A stretch of 64,000 bases of DNA from NCBI RefSeq assembly GCF_000835495.1, contig NW_015622546.1:1118883-1182882 (forward strand), given 5' to 3'. The position numbers were made by a program, and so were the translations under genes. This document shows positions 1-10,369 of this stretch, one piece after another (the first letter of the stretch is position 1; every line of letters starts with the position of its first letter). This DNA comes from Cladophialophora immunda (taxonomy: Eukaryota; Ascomycota; Eurotiomycetes; Chaetothyriales; Herpotrichiellaceae). The notes under the pieces are model-generated. The model worked only from the letters and a program-made list of their open reading frames with translations, did not search any database and was not told the origin of the DNA.

Positions 1-171
1 TTACTATATTTATAAGAAAGCTCTAGTCGAAATGTAGGGCTATTAGTCTATAGAGAGTGCACTGACTCAATACTATTACCGAGTATAAGGATAGAAGTAT
101 ACCCTGCCGAAACCCATGTTTAGTTCCTGCCCAGGTTCCTCAGTGCTCTTAACGATCGGATGTGCGACAAG

Positions 172-704
172 TAGGGCTCCGAAATGAATACGAATAATGT
201 GAATATTCATGAATAAATACGAATATGAATAAGTCTTGGCGAGTAAATGCGAATATAAATATGGGCTCTATTCACATAGGCAGTATTCGTGAATATTCAC
301 AAATATTCACATAAGTGGGTCGCTCAATAGAAGAAGGTAGCCGCTCCCCATAGTTATTCCTAGATAGAAAACAACCAGTTTTGGGTGGGCTTAACCACCT
401 AAATCTGCACCTACCTTTCGCACCTCCTAACTACATCAAATTAATGGAGATTAGATACTTAATAGATTGTAAAGTGGTTGCAGGACACGACACAAGCTTC
501 TTTGGGGTATATTCAAACATTGATCAGCTTGTAATGGATCAAGATCAATGTCGTCGCTGATAATCGGAACGGATTAACTGTCCGCCGAACCGGAAGTGAA
601 TAATGTGAATACGAATATGAATAAATATTCACTTTATTCGTATTCACATAGGCGAATATGAATACGGGTCATATTCGTATTCATTTATTCATTTCGGAGC
701 CCTA
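172..704. mobile_element. hAT-type MITE with TIRs and 8-bp target site duplication
   Basis: The element begins TAGGGCTCCGAAATGAATA and ends with the reverse complement (TCATTTCGGAGCCCTA). It is flanked on both sides by GCGACAAG (164-171 and 705-712), a perfect 8-bp duplication. TIRs beginning TAGGG and 8-bp duplications are the signature of hAT transposons. The 533-bp element has no transposase frame. Its ends are packed with subterminal copies of GAATA, TATTC and GAATACGAATA in both orientations, the kind of array a hAT transposase binds. The perfect duplication suggests a fairly recent insertion. The transposase source is not in this window. Confidence 0.88.
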
Positions 705-712
705 GCGACAAG

Positions 713-1875
713 CTCTTCGATGAAACGGTCAAAGCTGCCTGTATGGCTGCTGGTTCCGTTTGACGACGAAGGCCATACCGTTTATCAGTGTAAGAGTCTG
801 CTCCTGTTGCGGGATTTTAAACAATGTGCCTGCGCAATGCTACAGAGACTTGCAAAACCGGTTTCCACCAGAATTGCAAAATTGGTTGTTTCCTAAATGT
901 GGAGCCACTAGTGGGAGCATAGCATTCGCCAGGTTGAATTACCATACACCGCGATTCCACCAATCGTGCTTGCCCATGCTGGTCGACATTTCTAGTCAAA
1001 ACACAGCTTGACATACAGTCTTCGTTATGACTCCCCACCACATCGAGCACCACACGGCATAATTCTGTTTTTATCACACGGAAGAATTGTTCCGCTTATA
1101 GTTTACATTATGTTCCCTACCGGACTGTGGTATAGTACCATGCTCTACGAGCAACTTATTGGTGGATTGATATGTTTGTCAACGGCGACAACTCTATTCG
1201 CAATGGATGTTAAGGTCCCGCCAATGATCTTCAAGTGTAGTAGGAGACATTTGAGCATTAACTTAGGGCCTCTTCAACCGAGGCCATAGCTAGCGTTCAC
1301 GCGTCTACTATCACGGCGCAACCTAGAATAGGAAAGATTACTATTAAGGGTGTAATTATAATATGAATTCTAAGACGAAGGAGTCTAACTAATAGTAGTG
1401 TAGTGAACGCGATAGAAGAGTGTTTACGCACCTAGCCTTGTGCGGGGTAGCTAACCTCGTATAGGAGCCTCACATAGGGTATCCCGTATGTGGTCAGCTA
1501 GGCCGTGACATAGGGCTTGTAGGCTAAGTAAGTGTAATGGCATTTGAGGAGAATCGGCCCTGTGACAAGGCTAGTCTCGAAAAATTCAACACGGGTCAGG
1601 TATAGTGCCCGCACCCGCACCCACATTTCGATATTTCACATATACTGTTTCCTCTTATTTCATCAATGCGACCACTCCAATTACTCAATTTGACAATTTT
1701 CTTGTTCTTTAGTACAGCATTTCAGGGAAAACGAAGATTTCGTTATGTTCAAGAGACCACTGACTGCTATCTCCTCGAATCACACTTTCCCCCCTAGTAT
1801 TGGACAACTATCAGGCACACAGGAGATTTCCGGTCTAATGCATTCATTGATCAGAGCATAGTGGCCGCACCGTTC
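713..1875. other. Gene-free degenerate DNA
   Basis: No convincing coding sequence is present. From about 1280 to 1560 the sequence is rich in TAG and CTA and contains weakly related inverted stretches (GTTCACGCG near 1297, GTGAACGCG near 1402) and a small hairpin (CACATAGGG/CCCGTATGTG near 1470). It may be an old RIP-mutated repeat. From 1600 to 1875 it is ordinary AT-rich 3' flank of the transporter gene. Confidence 0.4.
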
Positions 1876-4160
1876 TTAGATTGATTTTTCGATCTTGGGC
1901 TGAGGTAGCTCCTCCGCCTGGTTTGTAGGCGTGCTATCGTGGACGTTTCGAAGCCTCCGCGCCACCTCAGGCGTCATCCTGCTGTTCATGAGCTTGTTCT
2001 TCATCAACAGAGCCGCAATAATGGTCAAGGCCCCGAAGGCGATGCTTGCGTAGTAAACGGTTTGGAACGACCTGAAGTAACCAAGCTGGGCGGCTTCCGC
2101 GCCTGCAGCGATGATCGATGGACTGATCCCAGGGATTAATCCGATGGCCGTGCTATTTCCAGTCATGATTGCTTGGACCAAGTCAAGGGCAGAAGTCTGC
2201 GAAAGTCCTCCTTTGGTAGCAGCGGCCAGGATTCGGGATGGCACTTTGTCGGTCACTTGGTTTGACAGCTTGATTCATGTTAGCTTAAGCGCAGGTCACA
2301 GCGGGGGTAGATGGGTACTGACTATGGTCACGAATATTGCACCTGCGAGCTTGGTCAGCTGAAAGGATCTTTTTCTTTGGAAACGCATGACTTACTAGCC
2401 AGACTTGACGTGATTGTTCGCAAGCTCATTTGAAGCCCGTTTGCATGTCCAATATCCTTGGCATCGACGTGTAGCGGAGCGCCGACGATGCAGACATTTT
2501 CAATGTACCCGATTGCGTAGGATGAGATGACGCTGAAAGCCAGGCCTCTGCCCAGATTTGTGCCGTTGGAAGCAGCTTCTCCACCGATAAACGCGGTCAA
2601 TACCACCGTCATGAGGAAAAGTTGATATTTGATGCCGCGTTTGAGGACTGAGATGATAGGCCCAGACGTCGCAAATCCAAGCGCCACACCTCCCGTCATA
2701 CTGCACTGTGAACCAGTTGTCAGTATAATGCGTAAAAACCGTGGGAAGTGTATTTTGGGTCTTACAGCAGCCCACCCCGACGCTGAGGGGGATAACTGAA
2801 AGAGGATAGACAATTGCTCCACCCATAGAATGTTGAAAGCATAATAAATCATGGATGCCACACAGGCACAGATAGTCAGCATTGCCCAGTTCCAGTTTGT
2901 TATTGTGCTGATCTCAAAGAATGGGTGGGTAAGTTTCGCAAATTTTTCTAAGGTTGCGTTAATCTCGGTCGTCAAGGTGTCAGGAACATCACTCACCCCA
3001 GACAAAGAAGACGGCAAGTACCACCACGCCGACGACTATGGTGGCGATGACCTGGGCCGATTTCCATGCTAGCTTTTGTGAGCGAGACTCTCATGCGTGC
3101 TTGAGATCCTGAGGACCTACGGTATTTTTGACCACCCCATGAGAGACCGATGAGGAGAGAGGCCGCCCCCCCAGAGTAAAGCACCATGCCGACATAATCA
3201 AAGTGCCTGATGATGTCCATCTTTGTCTGATGTTTGTGGAGGCTTCGGAACTCGGGAGGGAAGTAGCAGAGAGCCATCAAGATCAAGCCGACAAAAGTGA
3301 TGATAGCTCCCGTGTTGAAGATCCAGCGCCAACCCTGTGCGGTATCGACGCAGTAGGTGCGAGCTAGCATGTATTAACTTGAAGAGACCAAACTTGCCAC
3401 AGTGGCGGAGAAACAACTTACCTAGGCCGGGAGACACGATCAGAAAGGGGCTGAATATTCCAGTCACTGCTGTAAAAAACAAGAAGCGTTTATCATTGGG
3501 GACGAGCTCGCCAGGCACCGCTGTGCCTTGGAGGATTCCCGCCGTCCCAAGTCCAGTCAACACGTTCTTGAATTTCAGGTCAGCCGTTCGTTCGTGATCG
3601 GAGAAAAGTGACTTACTGCCCCGATGACTCCATTGACGGTGTTGACCCGTCCAGCAATGAGGTAGCCTAGGAAAGCAACAGTATACGCGCCAATGAAGAA
3701 ATATCGGCGACCGAAGAGATCGCTCAGACGTCCAATGATTGGGAAACCCAGACTCTGACACAAAGTGAAGGAAAGAATGATCCAAATGTAGTCCGCACTC
3801 GGCCCTGACTGAGGTTAGTCCATGTCTCGAGATGCCGCTGGTCTAGCTATACAACTCACCAATGTCATCGTTGATGAAGGTAACGGAAGTACCTATCATG
3901 GGCGGAGAAGCATTGGCCATTGTCACTCCAAGTGCGAGACCCTGTGTGCGAGAATGAGAATGAGAACGTATTCCGAGATGCTTGTCACAGATGCATACCG
4001 TCGTGGTGCCCAAGAATTTCCAGTTGCGAAAATAGTGTCGTGGTAGCTCCGAGATATCTTTGCCGCCCAAGGCGCTTGGATCAATTTCATCACAAGCAGT
4101 CTCAGAAGTCGAAACATCCAAGTGCTCGATGGTGTCGTCGGTGTCGTCGAATTTTGTCAT
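1876..4160 (-). CDS. TRI12-type MFS efflux transporter, 10 exons
   Basis: Reconstructed exons on the minus strand: 4160-3999, 3941-3860, 3804-3617, 3566-3422, 3363-3121, 3068-2997, 2947-2766, 2705-2396, 2342-2323 and 2268-1876. They join in frame to about 598 aa. Family hallmarks are INDDIGPSADYIWII, GRLSDLFGRRYFF, AQGWRWIFN, YPWKSAQV and GWAACSMTGGVALG, as in the fungal trichothecene/siderophore efflux family (TRI12, PF06609), normally 14 membrane segments and 550-600 aa. All introns have GT-AG ends and no stop is needed, so the gene looks intact. Exon 9 is only 20 nt. The N-terminal ~50 residues are acidic and cytosolic. The substrate cannot be told; no trichothecene biosynthetic gene is nearby. 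Its position at the edge of a decayed oxidase cluster suggests export of that cluster's product. Confidence 0.88.
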
Positions 4161-5022
4161 GTTTGGGTGTCCCCAACGGGTGCCGTTGTTGTAGCGTTGG
4201 TTAATACGGCCAGGTAGTACTGGGAGCATGCAGAGACTTGATCCACGCCAGGAAAGAGATGGCGAGTCCACTCTATCTTGAGAACATGGTGCTCGCAGTG
4301 GTGAAATTCTTATACTTCGGACTATCAAGCAGGCCTTGTAAGGCAATCTACCTGCGCAAGGCAGTATACCGGCATCCGGAGACTAGACTTGACCGGGGGT
4401 TTCTTCTCAGATCTGAACCAATAATCCTGCCCCTTACCAACCTCCCCAAGGCTAGCTTACTCGCGCCTACTCCAGATTCCATGTTGATTTTGCAGGCGCG
4501 GGGTACATACCATTAGACTTTCGGGTCCGGAGTTTGCATCGATGCCGGATCGATTTGGTTGAAGAGGAACCTTCTTTCTGGATGGCTAATCGGCGAGTGC
4601 CTTGTACCCTGTCTCTAATCTTTGATCGTACCCCTGCCCTGAGTGGGCCGTAGTCGCAATGGTTCCAAAAATGTCGGTCTGGTGGCGGAATTGAACGGCG
4701 TGGGGTAAAACTTGACACTACTTGTACAGAACGGGTCCGACAAGTCTGGCATTAGGACAGTTGGGGAAAAGCTTCCTCATCTCCTCCGCTTGAGACATGG
4801 ATCGAGGCCTGCTGGCCGCTTACCTCTTACGTTGAAGTGAGCTTTGATCGACACTAGCTAATATATTGCCAAGCATCTCCCGGAACATCGGTCCATGCTC
4901 GGTCCCGGCGACAGTCATGAGCAATAGCCTGAGCGTCAGGAGCCACCAAAGTACATATAGATCGTCCAAGTGAGTAAGCATGTTGGAAGTTCCAAAACCT
5001 TGCTCCATCAGCTACACAAAAC
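4161..5022. other. Divergent intergenic region, nothing recognised
   Basis: This lies between the 5' ends of the minus-strand transporter (start 4160) and the plus-strand membrane protein (start 5023), so it should hold both promoters. Short open frames here have no family features. No motif was identified with confidence. Confidence 0.5.
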
Positions 5023-5838
5023 ATGTCTCTCCAAAAAGTATCTGACGGTTTCGACAGATTTCTGTACCGTCTCTCGCATTCGAAATTTATTCGCGATCCC
5101 CGAGTCTTGCACTATGTTTGCACAGCATGCGGCACCTTGAGCGGCTTGACATTTTTCGCCGGGTTCCTGGCCGCCTCCTTCCTCCCTCCACTACCACCAT
5201 ACTGGTCCGCTGAGCGCACACAAGAACATTATATGCATCATTGGAATGGAATCCACGCAGCAAGCGCTTTATTCATGTTCTCTGGAATGTTCTTCATCCC
5301 TTACGTGGGCGAAATCTCACACCAGATGAGGCGTATCCCCAATATCCCATGGATACTACCAATGATTCAACTCGGAGCAGGAGCATACTCGGTCATTGGA
5401 TTTCAGCTTCCTGGCATGGCGTTAGCAGCCGCAGCGCTGCGGAAGGACCGGAACCCCGAGATCTTGCAATTCGCCAATGATCAGTTCTGGCTGTTTGCAA
5501 TCATGCCTTTCCAGTCATTCTGGCCTTGGAGTTGGTCTTGGGCTTACGCCATTCTCTTGGATGATCGAGAGAAGCCTTTGTATCCCAAGTACATGGCCTT
5601 GTTCAACTTCTTTGCGCCGCTGAGTTTCTTGTTTGGAGTCGCGATTCACGTGACTACAACGGGGCCTTTTGCATGGAACGGTGGCCTAGCATTCTGGATT
5701 CCTCTAGTGCTCTTCGGCCTGCAATACTCTGGAGACACCTTTTACTTGTTTCGAGCGATCTACAACAACTACTTCGAAACTGCCGACGAAGAACAAGCGC
5801 TCCCAAGCGACCACAACGGTCCTGCAAAAATTGAGTAA
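5023..5838 (+). CDS. Polytopic membrane protein of unknown function
   Basis: A single-exon frame of 271 aa starting at an ATG in good context (acaaaacATG). Hydrophobic segments fall near residues 30-55, 78-98, 107-140, 152-178, 187-212 and 220-245, giving about six membrane spans. Between the first two, an acidic/aromatic loop (YWSAERTQEHYMHHW) carries several histidines. The C-terminal 25 residues are hydrophilic and acidic. I do not recognise the family. Similar-looking small integral membrane proteins occur in fungal secondary-metabolite clusters, sometimes as non-canonical cyclases or transport helpers, but no catalytic motif proves that here. It is intact although the next genes are broken. 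Confidence 0.75.
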   Translation: MSLQKVSDGFDRFLYRLSHSKFIRDPRVLHYVCTACGTLSGLTFFAGFLAASFLPPLPPYWSAERTQEHYMHHWNGIHAASALFMFSGMFFIPYVGEISHQMRRIPNIPWILPMIQLGAGAYSVIGFQLPGMALAAAALRKDRNPEILQFANDQFWLFAIMPFQSFWPWSWSWAYAILLDDREKPLYPKYMALFNFFAPLSFLFGVAIHVTTTGPFAWNGGLAFWIPLVLFGLQYSGDTFYLFRAIYNNYFETADEEQALPSDHNGPAKIE

Positions 5839-6829
5839 CTCAAGACTGGTGTGTAAGAATGTTGGTAACTGGACCTTGGCACGAGTGAAAAGTTTTCATG
5901 GTACAGCGACAGGCAACGGATGGGATCAACGATGGATTGTGCAGCTGGTGTTTTGACCTCATTCCAGGTGTTCCCTTACTGGGTTGTGCACGGTCACCAT
6001 ATATGCATGGAGATGACCCTTGAAAGTTAGTTGAATGTCTTATTTTTTTTCCATGTAGCACAGGCCTTATGCAATCAAGGATGGCTATACTCTCATACAG
6101 TTCAGAATCAATAGAGAAATCGTGCCTGAGAATACTTGATGAGGTCTTGTTAAGCCGCGACTACGTCTTTGGGCTGAGCAAAAGCCGAATTTGGACGAAA
6201 AATGCCGCTTCCTCTGAAGGCCTACTCATGTGCGCTCTATACAACATTGCCTAAGCAGAACCCTACCGTTCTCTATTCTCGAAATCACATTGATCAGGGT
6301 CCGTTCAAAAGCTCAGGGTGACAGCCTGGAACAGGCAGTGCAGCAAATGGACCTTGTGGGAAATCAAAGATGTGGCTACTCAATACGAACACCCTTGCAG
6401 CTCCTCCTGCAATCTTTCGAACTCTGTTTGATGCTAGTGCAGGGTCTCGAACTACTTCGAGAGGCATAAGTGTAATGAAAATCTTTGTATTGTTGTGTTT
6501 CGGCTTATGTTCAATTATACGAGCCGTAAGGTCTAAATGGGCATGTCCGGCATTGTTCAGTGTGCAATCAAACTGGGAAGTCAACACGCCGAAATACTGG
6601 AAGCCGATCGCATTCAGACTGCGGAACGGTGGCGAGATGGTTCCCTCGATCGCATTCGCCTAAGCGATGATCAATGTTTCCCTGAGATACTCCACTTGTT
6701 ACAACCGGTATAGTCGTATAGTCGCTGGCTGCCACGAGGTGGATGCATCCTGACATTACTAGAGCGGTGCAACTTGAATATTAAGAGAACATCTCGGGCA
6801 GATCATTCTCGCCTGACGGTTTTTCCAAG
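5839..6829. other. Intergenic, no gene recognised
   Basis: Several short overlapping frames exist on both strands between 6069 and 6756, but none shows family motifs or plausible splicing. Nothing else stands out. Confidence 0.4.
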
Positions 6830-8257
6830 ATGGGTTCAAACAGCACCCGTGGTCGCATTCTGGTTGTTGGGGCTGGCTATGGAAGTCTGTCTTGCGCTAT
6901 TGAGCTTCACCGAAAGGGTTTCGAAGTCGAGGTCCTTGAATCTGCCTCGAAGCTCACCACACAAGGTATGTCGCAAATTCTGGAAGTCCGCGAAATGTTG
7001 ATGCCCCAGACTTACGAAAAGGAAGGTGACATGCTACAATTCAGCTCAAATGCTAGTAGAGTTATGAGAACTTAGGGCGATTGCCTCCAGAAGGCTGTCA
7101 AGATGTCCGGTCAGCCAGACTTTATGACTATACATGACAAGAAGGGCCGGATCGTCTTTCAACCGCCTATGCCCTCTGAGTTGGGAGGCTCTCCCATTCT
7201 CTTCTCCAACCGTGGCGCAATTCAAAAGCCCATGGACGAATATGCCGTGTTACTTGGGATACCTTTTCGCTTTGGAGCCCGAATCACCGAATATCAAGAA
7301 CACGATTATCATGCAAGCGTCTTGGTCCAGGGCTCTTGGGTCAGTGCAGATGCAATCATTGCAGCGGATGGTATTCATAGCACAGCTCGAAAACATGCCA
7401 TTGGCATCTCTCAACACCCTCGCACCAGTGGCTTTGCAGTTTACCGAACGATATTCCCACTCAGCCGGCTGGCAGATGAACCTCTCACCGAAAAGTACAC
7501 CGAAAGCTGCAAAGGCACCTTTGATGTATGGCTGGGGACTGACCCCCATGCCATTTTGTTTTCCCTGGTCGATTCGCAGACCTGTGCGTTATCTTCTCTA
7601 CGCACAAGGTCCGCCAATCACGACTCCAATGATCAGTCTCTATAGCCTTTGCTAACGTGTTAGCAGGATACTTATGAAGTTGAATAAATCTGGAACTTTC
7701 CTGGAGAACTCGAGGATATGCAAAAGGTCGTCGAGGGTTGGGACTCGGTCATCTGTGCTGCCATGAAGACAATACCCAAGGATAAGCTGATTGATTGGAA
7801 GTTGCTGTGGCGCGACCTGATCCGACAATGGGCCTCACCAAAGGGCAGGATTGTCCTCGTTGGTGACGCGGCTCACCCTCATCTTCCAACTTCAGGTCAG
7901 GGCGCGGCGCAGGCTCTCTGGAGGACGCAGCTACATTAGGAGCCCTGCTCGATAAACTAGGCGTTAAAGACATGCCAATTGCTTTCCGGGTATTCGAAAA
8001 ACTTAGGTATCTGACTATCGTTCTAACAACTTGGGCATAAGCTGATTCGACTCAGGTACGAGAGTACAAGCCTCACGTAACGAATGGGCGGGGAGACACG
8101 GGACCGCTGGCATCAAACAGACCGGGAGGCAGTGAAGCCGCGTCCAGAATTGCTAAGAATCCCACAGCCCGCTTGGCTGTTCGAACACGACCTCGCACAT
8201 TATGCCTACAGTGAACATACGCTGGTGACTTCGATGCTTGGTGAAGCATTTTCTTGA
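6830..8257 (+). pseudogene. FAD-dependent monooxygenase (salicylate hydroxylase-like), broken
   Basis: The start carries a Rossmann FAD motif (VVGAGYGSLSCAIEL) after an ATG at 6830. An intron (GTATGT at 6966 to about 7022) joins to SSNASRVMRT. In-frame stops follow at 7073-7075 (TAG where the family has Trp), 7685-7687 (TAA) and 8078-8080 (TAA). Frameshifts are needed near 7575 (into FSTHKVRQSRLQ) and near 7916 (into LEDAATLGALLDKLG). The second FAD motif GRIVLVGDAAHPHLPTSGQG and the C-terminal RDRWHQTD and PAWLFEHD segments remain. The original enzyme would hydroxylate an aromatic ring using FAD and NAD(P)H. The nonsense changes fit G-to-A or C-to-T transitions. The 3' end abuts the truncated SDR on the other strand. 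Confidence 0.85.
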
Positions 8258-8701
8258 TGATTTCGCGCAGCGCAGTCCACTGCCGATGATATTGACATCC
8301 ACCCCACGTCGAAACGATTCCACAGACATCTCAGCCGTTGGACCGTTGGGCCCAGCGACCCCGGCGTTGTTGATTGCAATGTCGATCTCATCAAACTTTG
8401 CAATAACCGTGTTGACCGCGTTGACTACTCCAGCTTCGGCGGCCAGGTCACCTTGAATCGGTAACGCTTCGACACCAGGCTGTCTTGTAGCCAGCAGCCT
8501 TTGTATCTCGGCCAAACCATCCGCGTTCACGTCGCGCAAGGCAAGTCTTTTTCTACGCCGTGTCTGGCGATGTTAAGTGCCGTCGCCTGGCCGATGCCTA
8601 GGGTTCACGGGATCAGGGTATCAATCCCTCACATGAGCTTAGCAGAATGTACCTGATCCAGCACCAGTCACCAGAGCTACTCCGCGTAAGAGGGTCGACA
8701 T
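8224..8701 (-). pseudogene. Short-chain dehydrogenase/reductase, 3'-truncated
   Basis: From an ATG at 8701 the minus strand reads MSTLLRGVALVTGAGS, then an intron (donor GTACATT near 8653) to GIGQATALNIARHGV, giving the SDR cofactor motif TGxxxGIG. A one-base excess in an A-run near 8555 shifts the frame into RLALRDVNADGLAEI. DINAINNAG-type sequence (INNAGVAGPNG) is the conserved NNAG motif. A second shift near 8265 gives LREIIKKMLHQ. After that, the catalytic Ser, YxxxK and C-terminal half are absent because the DNA becomes the 3' end of the opposing monooxygenase. The family is about 250-280 aa; only about 130 remain. Confidence 0.82.
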
Positions 8702-9479
8702 CGTTTAAAATTTTCCTTTAGCCTCAAGCAAAATCAGTCACAGACACGTGCACTGAACACTATCGGGAGTCGAATGCTGATTAGATCCCCTGATACCGAG
8801 TAAGGAATAAGATCTAGGGTGAAAGCTAGGGTCCGACCATGGTCGCAGCCACCACGCATAAGGACAATGCTGTGAAAGGTCGAGGACAAGGATTGAAAGG
8901 GCCCTAATCGAGTCTGGCGTTGACAAGGGCGTGGAATATTTTCCCATGGGGATGCAAAGCCCAGTCAGGTATCCTATTACATGCAACTGCTGATTTCCGG
9001 ATGCGGACGACTCCGAAATGCCGAAGTCTCGCGGGCAAAAGGGACAACCGAGCCAGTCAGCACCTCGCAGACCTCACGACCTGTAGAATCCAGCGCCACA
9101 CTCGTTCCAGATCCCATCCCATTTCGCAAATCCCGAGCAAGTATGGATTCGGCCCACGGCTCCTTCAATCTTAGGAAAGGTCACGATGGAGCTCCCACAC
9201 TTTATGCCATGACTTACCATCGACGATGTGCCTCTCTGTGCGGTGCGCATAGTAGCTATGACCACCGTACAACTTTGGACATCACGAGCATAATTAACAA
9301 AATGTCATACTACTACTCCTTCTACCCGACTTTGGTAATGACACTCCACATTGCAGCGTGAGCAATCGAGTTGATGATTCGCAGCCCCACAACCTCCTAA
9401 CCAATCGAGAGAGTCTAGTCCTACACATTCAAGTCAGATAGATACACCGACCCTCACACAGAAATCGTCGCTCGATACC
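8702..9479. other. Intergenic, no gene recognised
   Basis: Only short overlapping frames on both strands; none with domain features. It may hold the former promoters of the truncated SDR and the P450 relic, which point away from each other. Confidence 0.4.
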
Positions 9480-10200
9480 ATGGATCTCGTGAGATGCGCA
9501 GTTCTTACTGGCGTTGAAATTGTTGGCTTGCGCCAAGCAAGGCTCATTGGCTCATCTCCTGCGCTACGGCTGTCTTCTTGATTCAGTACGTTGTGCTGAA
9601 ACTTTTCTACGTCTTCGTACGGCCTTTTTGTTTCTCGCCTCTGCGAAGTCTGCCTTCTGCAAAGGTTGGTATTCCTGATCTTCGTGTGGGAGAGACATAT
9701 TCACCGTCTTCACCAGCACGGCAATTTTCTAGTCGGACAGACTCTCAATAAGGCCAAAGCGGGCCCTAGCGAGATTGAGACGGCCTGGATGAGAGAGTGG
9801 CCAGACGCGCCCTTCATCCCATATCTCTCTCTTTTCAACCAGGAGTGGCTCATGGTCAATAACGTCCAGGCGCCCAAGGAGGCCCTGCAGACAAAATGCT
9901 ACTCTTTCATCAAGCCGCGCTATTGCGAGCGGGCTGTGGGAGAAATCGCAGGTCGGGGCATTCTTTTCATGGAGGGCGAGGAGCATAGAAAGTCTCGAAA
10001 ACTATTGGTTGGTGGGTCAACCGCGACAAGTCTCATTGCTTTGACGTCTGGCCGTAAGCTGATGTTAGCGCAGCTCCGTTCTTATTTGGCAATATCAAAC
10101 GATTATTGCCGTGGTTCCAGCAGAAAGCCACAGAGACGACGAGTATTATACACCGTCAGTTAAAGTCCGGCCAAGGCAACGTCATTGAAGGTGAAGAAAT
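9480..10200 (+). pseudogene. Cytochrome P450, N-terminal third only
   Basis: An N-terminal membrane anchor and proline hinge are visible in frame (VFLIQYVVLKLFYVFV then FCFSPLRSLPSAK, about 9570-9664). An intron with donor GTTGGT near 9665 and acceptor CAG near 9717 joins to HGNFLVGQ. The exon continues through WMREWPDAPFIPY and VGEIAGRGILFMEGEEHRKS (the helix-C region). A second intron (about 10013-10070) joins to APFLFGNIKRLLPWFQQ. The frame stops just after GQGNVIEGEEIPC near 10200. The I-helix, ExxR and heme-cysteine motif are all missing. The start near 9480 is in another frame, so the 5' end is also uncertain. Confidence 0.82.
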
Positions 10201-10369
10201 TCCATGTGTGTAATCTTCAACTTCTCATCAAGGGAAACAGTCTCCGATCTACTCTCCAAGGCCGCCCTCGAAGGATGTCTAACAGGTGTTCCGGACATTG
10301 TCAACCTGCCGAGGACGAATGCCCTGCCGCTCCTCGGCCAATGTTCCCTGCCTCCCCGAATAGCATGTT

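Noticed and set aside
1283..1500. Second MITE beside the hAT element
   Set aside because: The inverted stretches match too poorly and no target duplication could be found.
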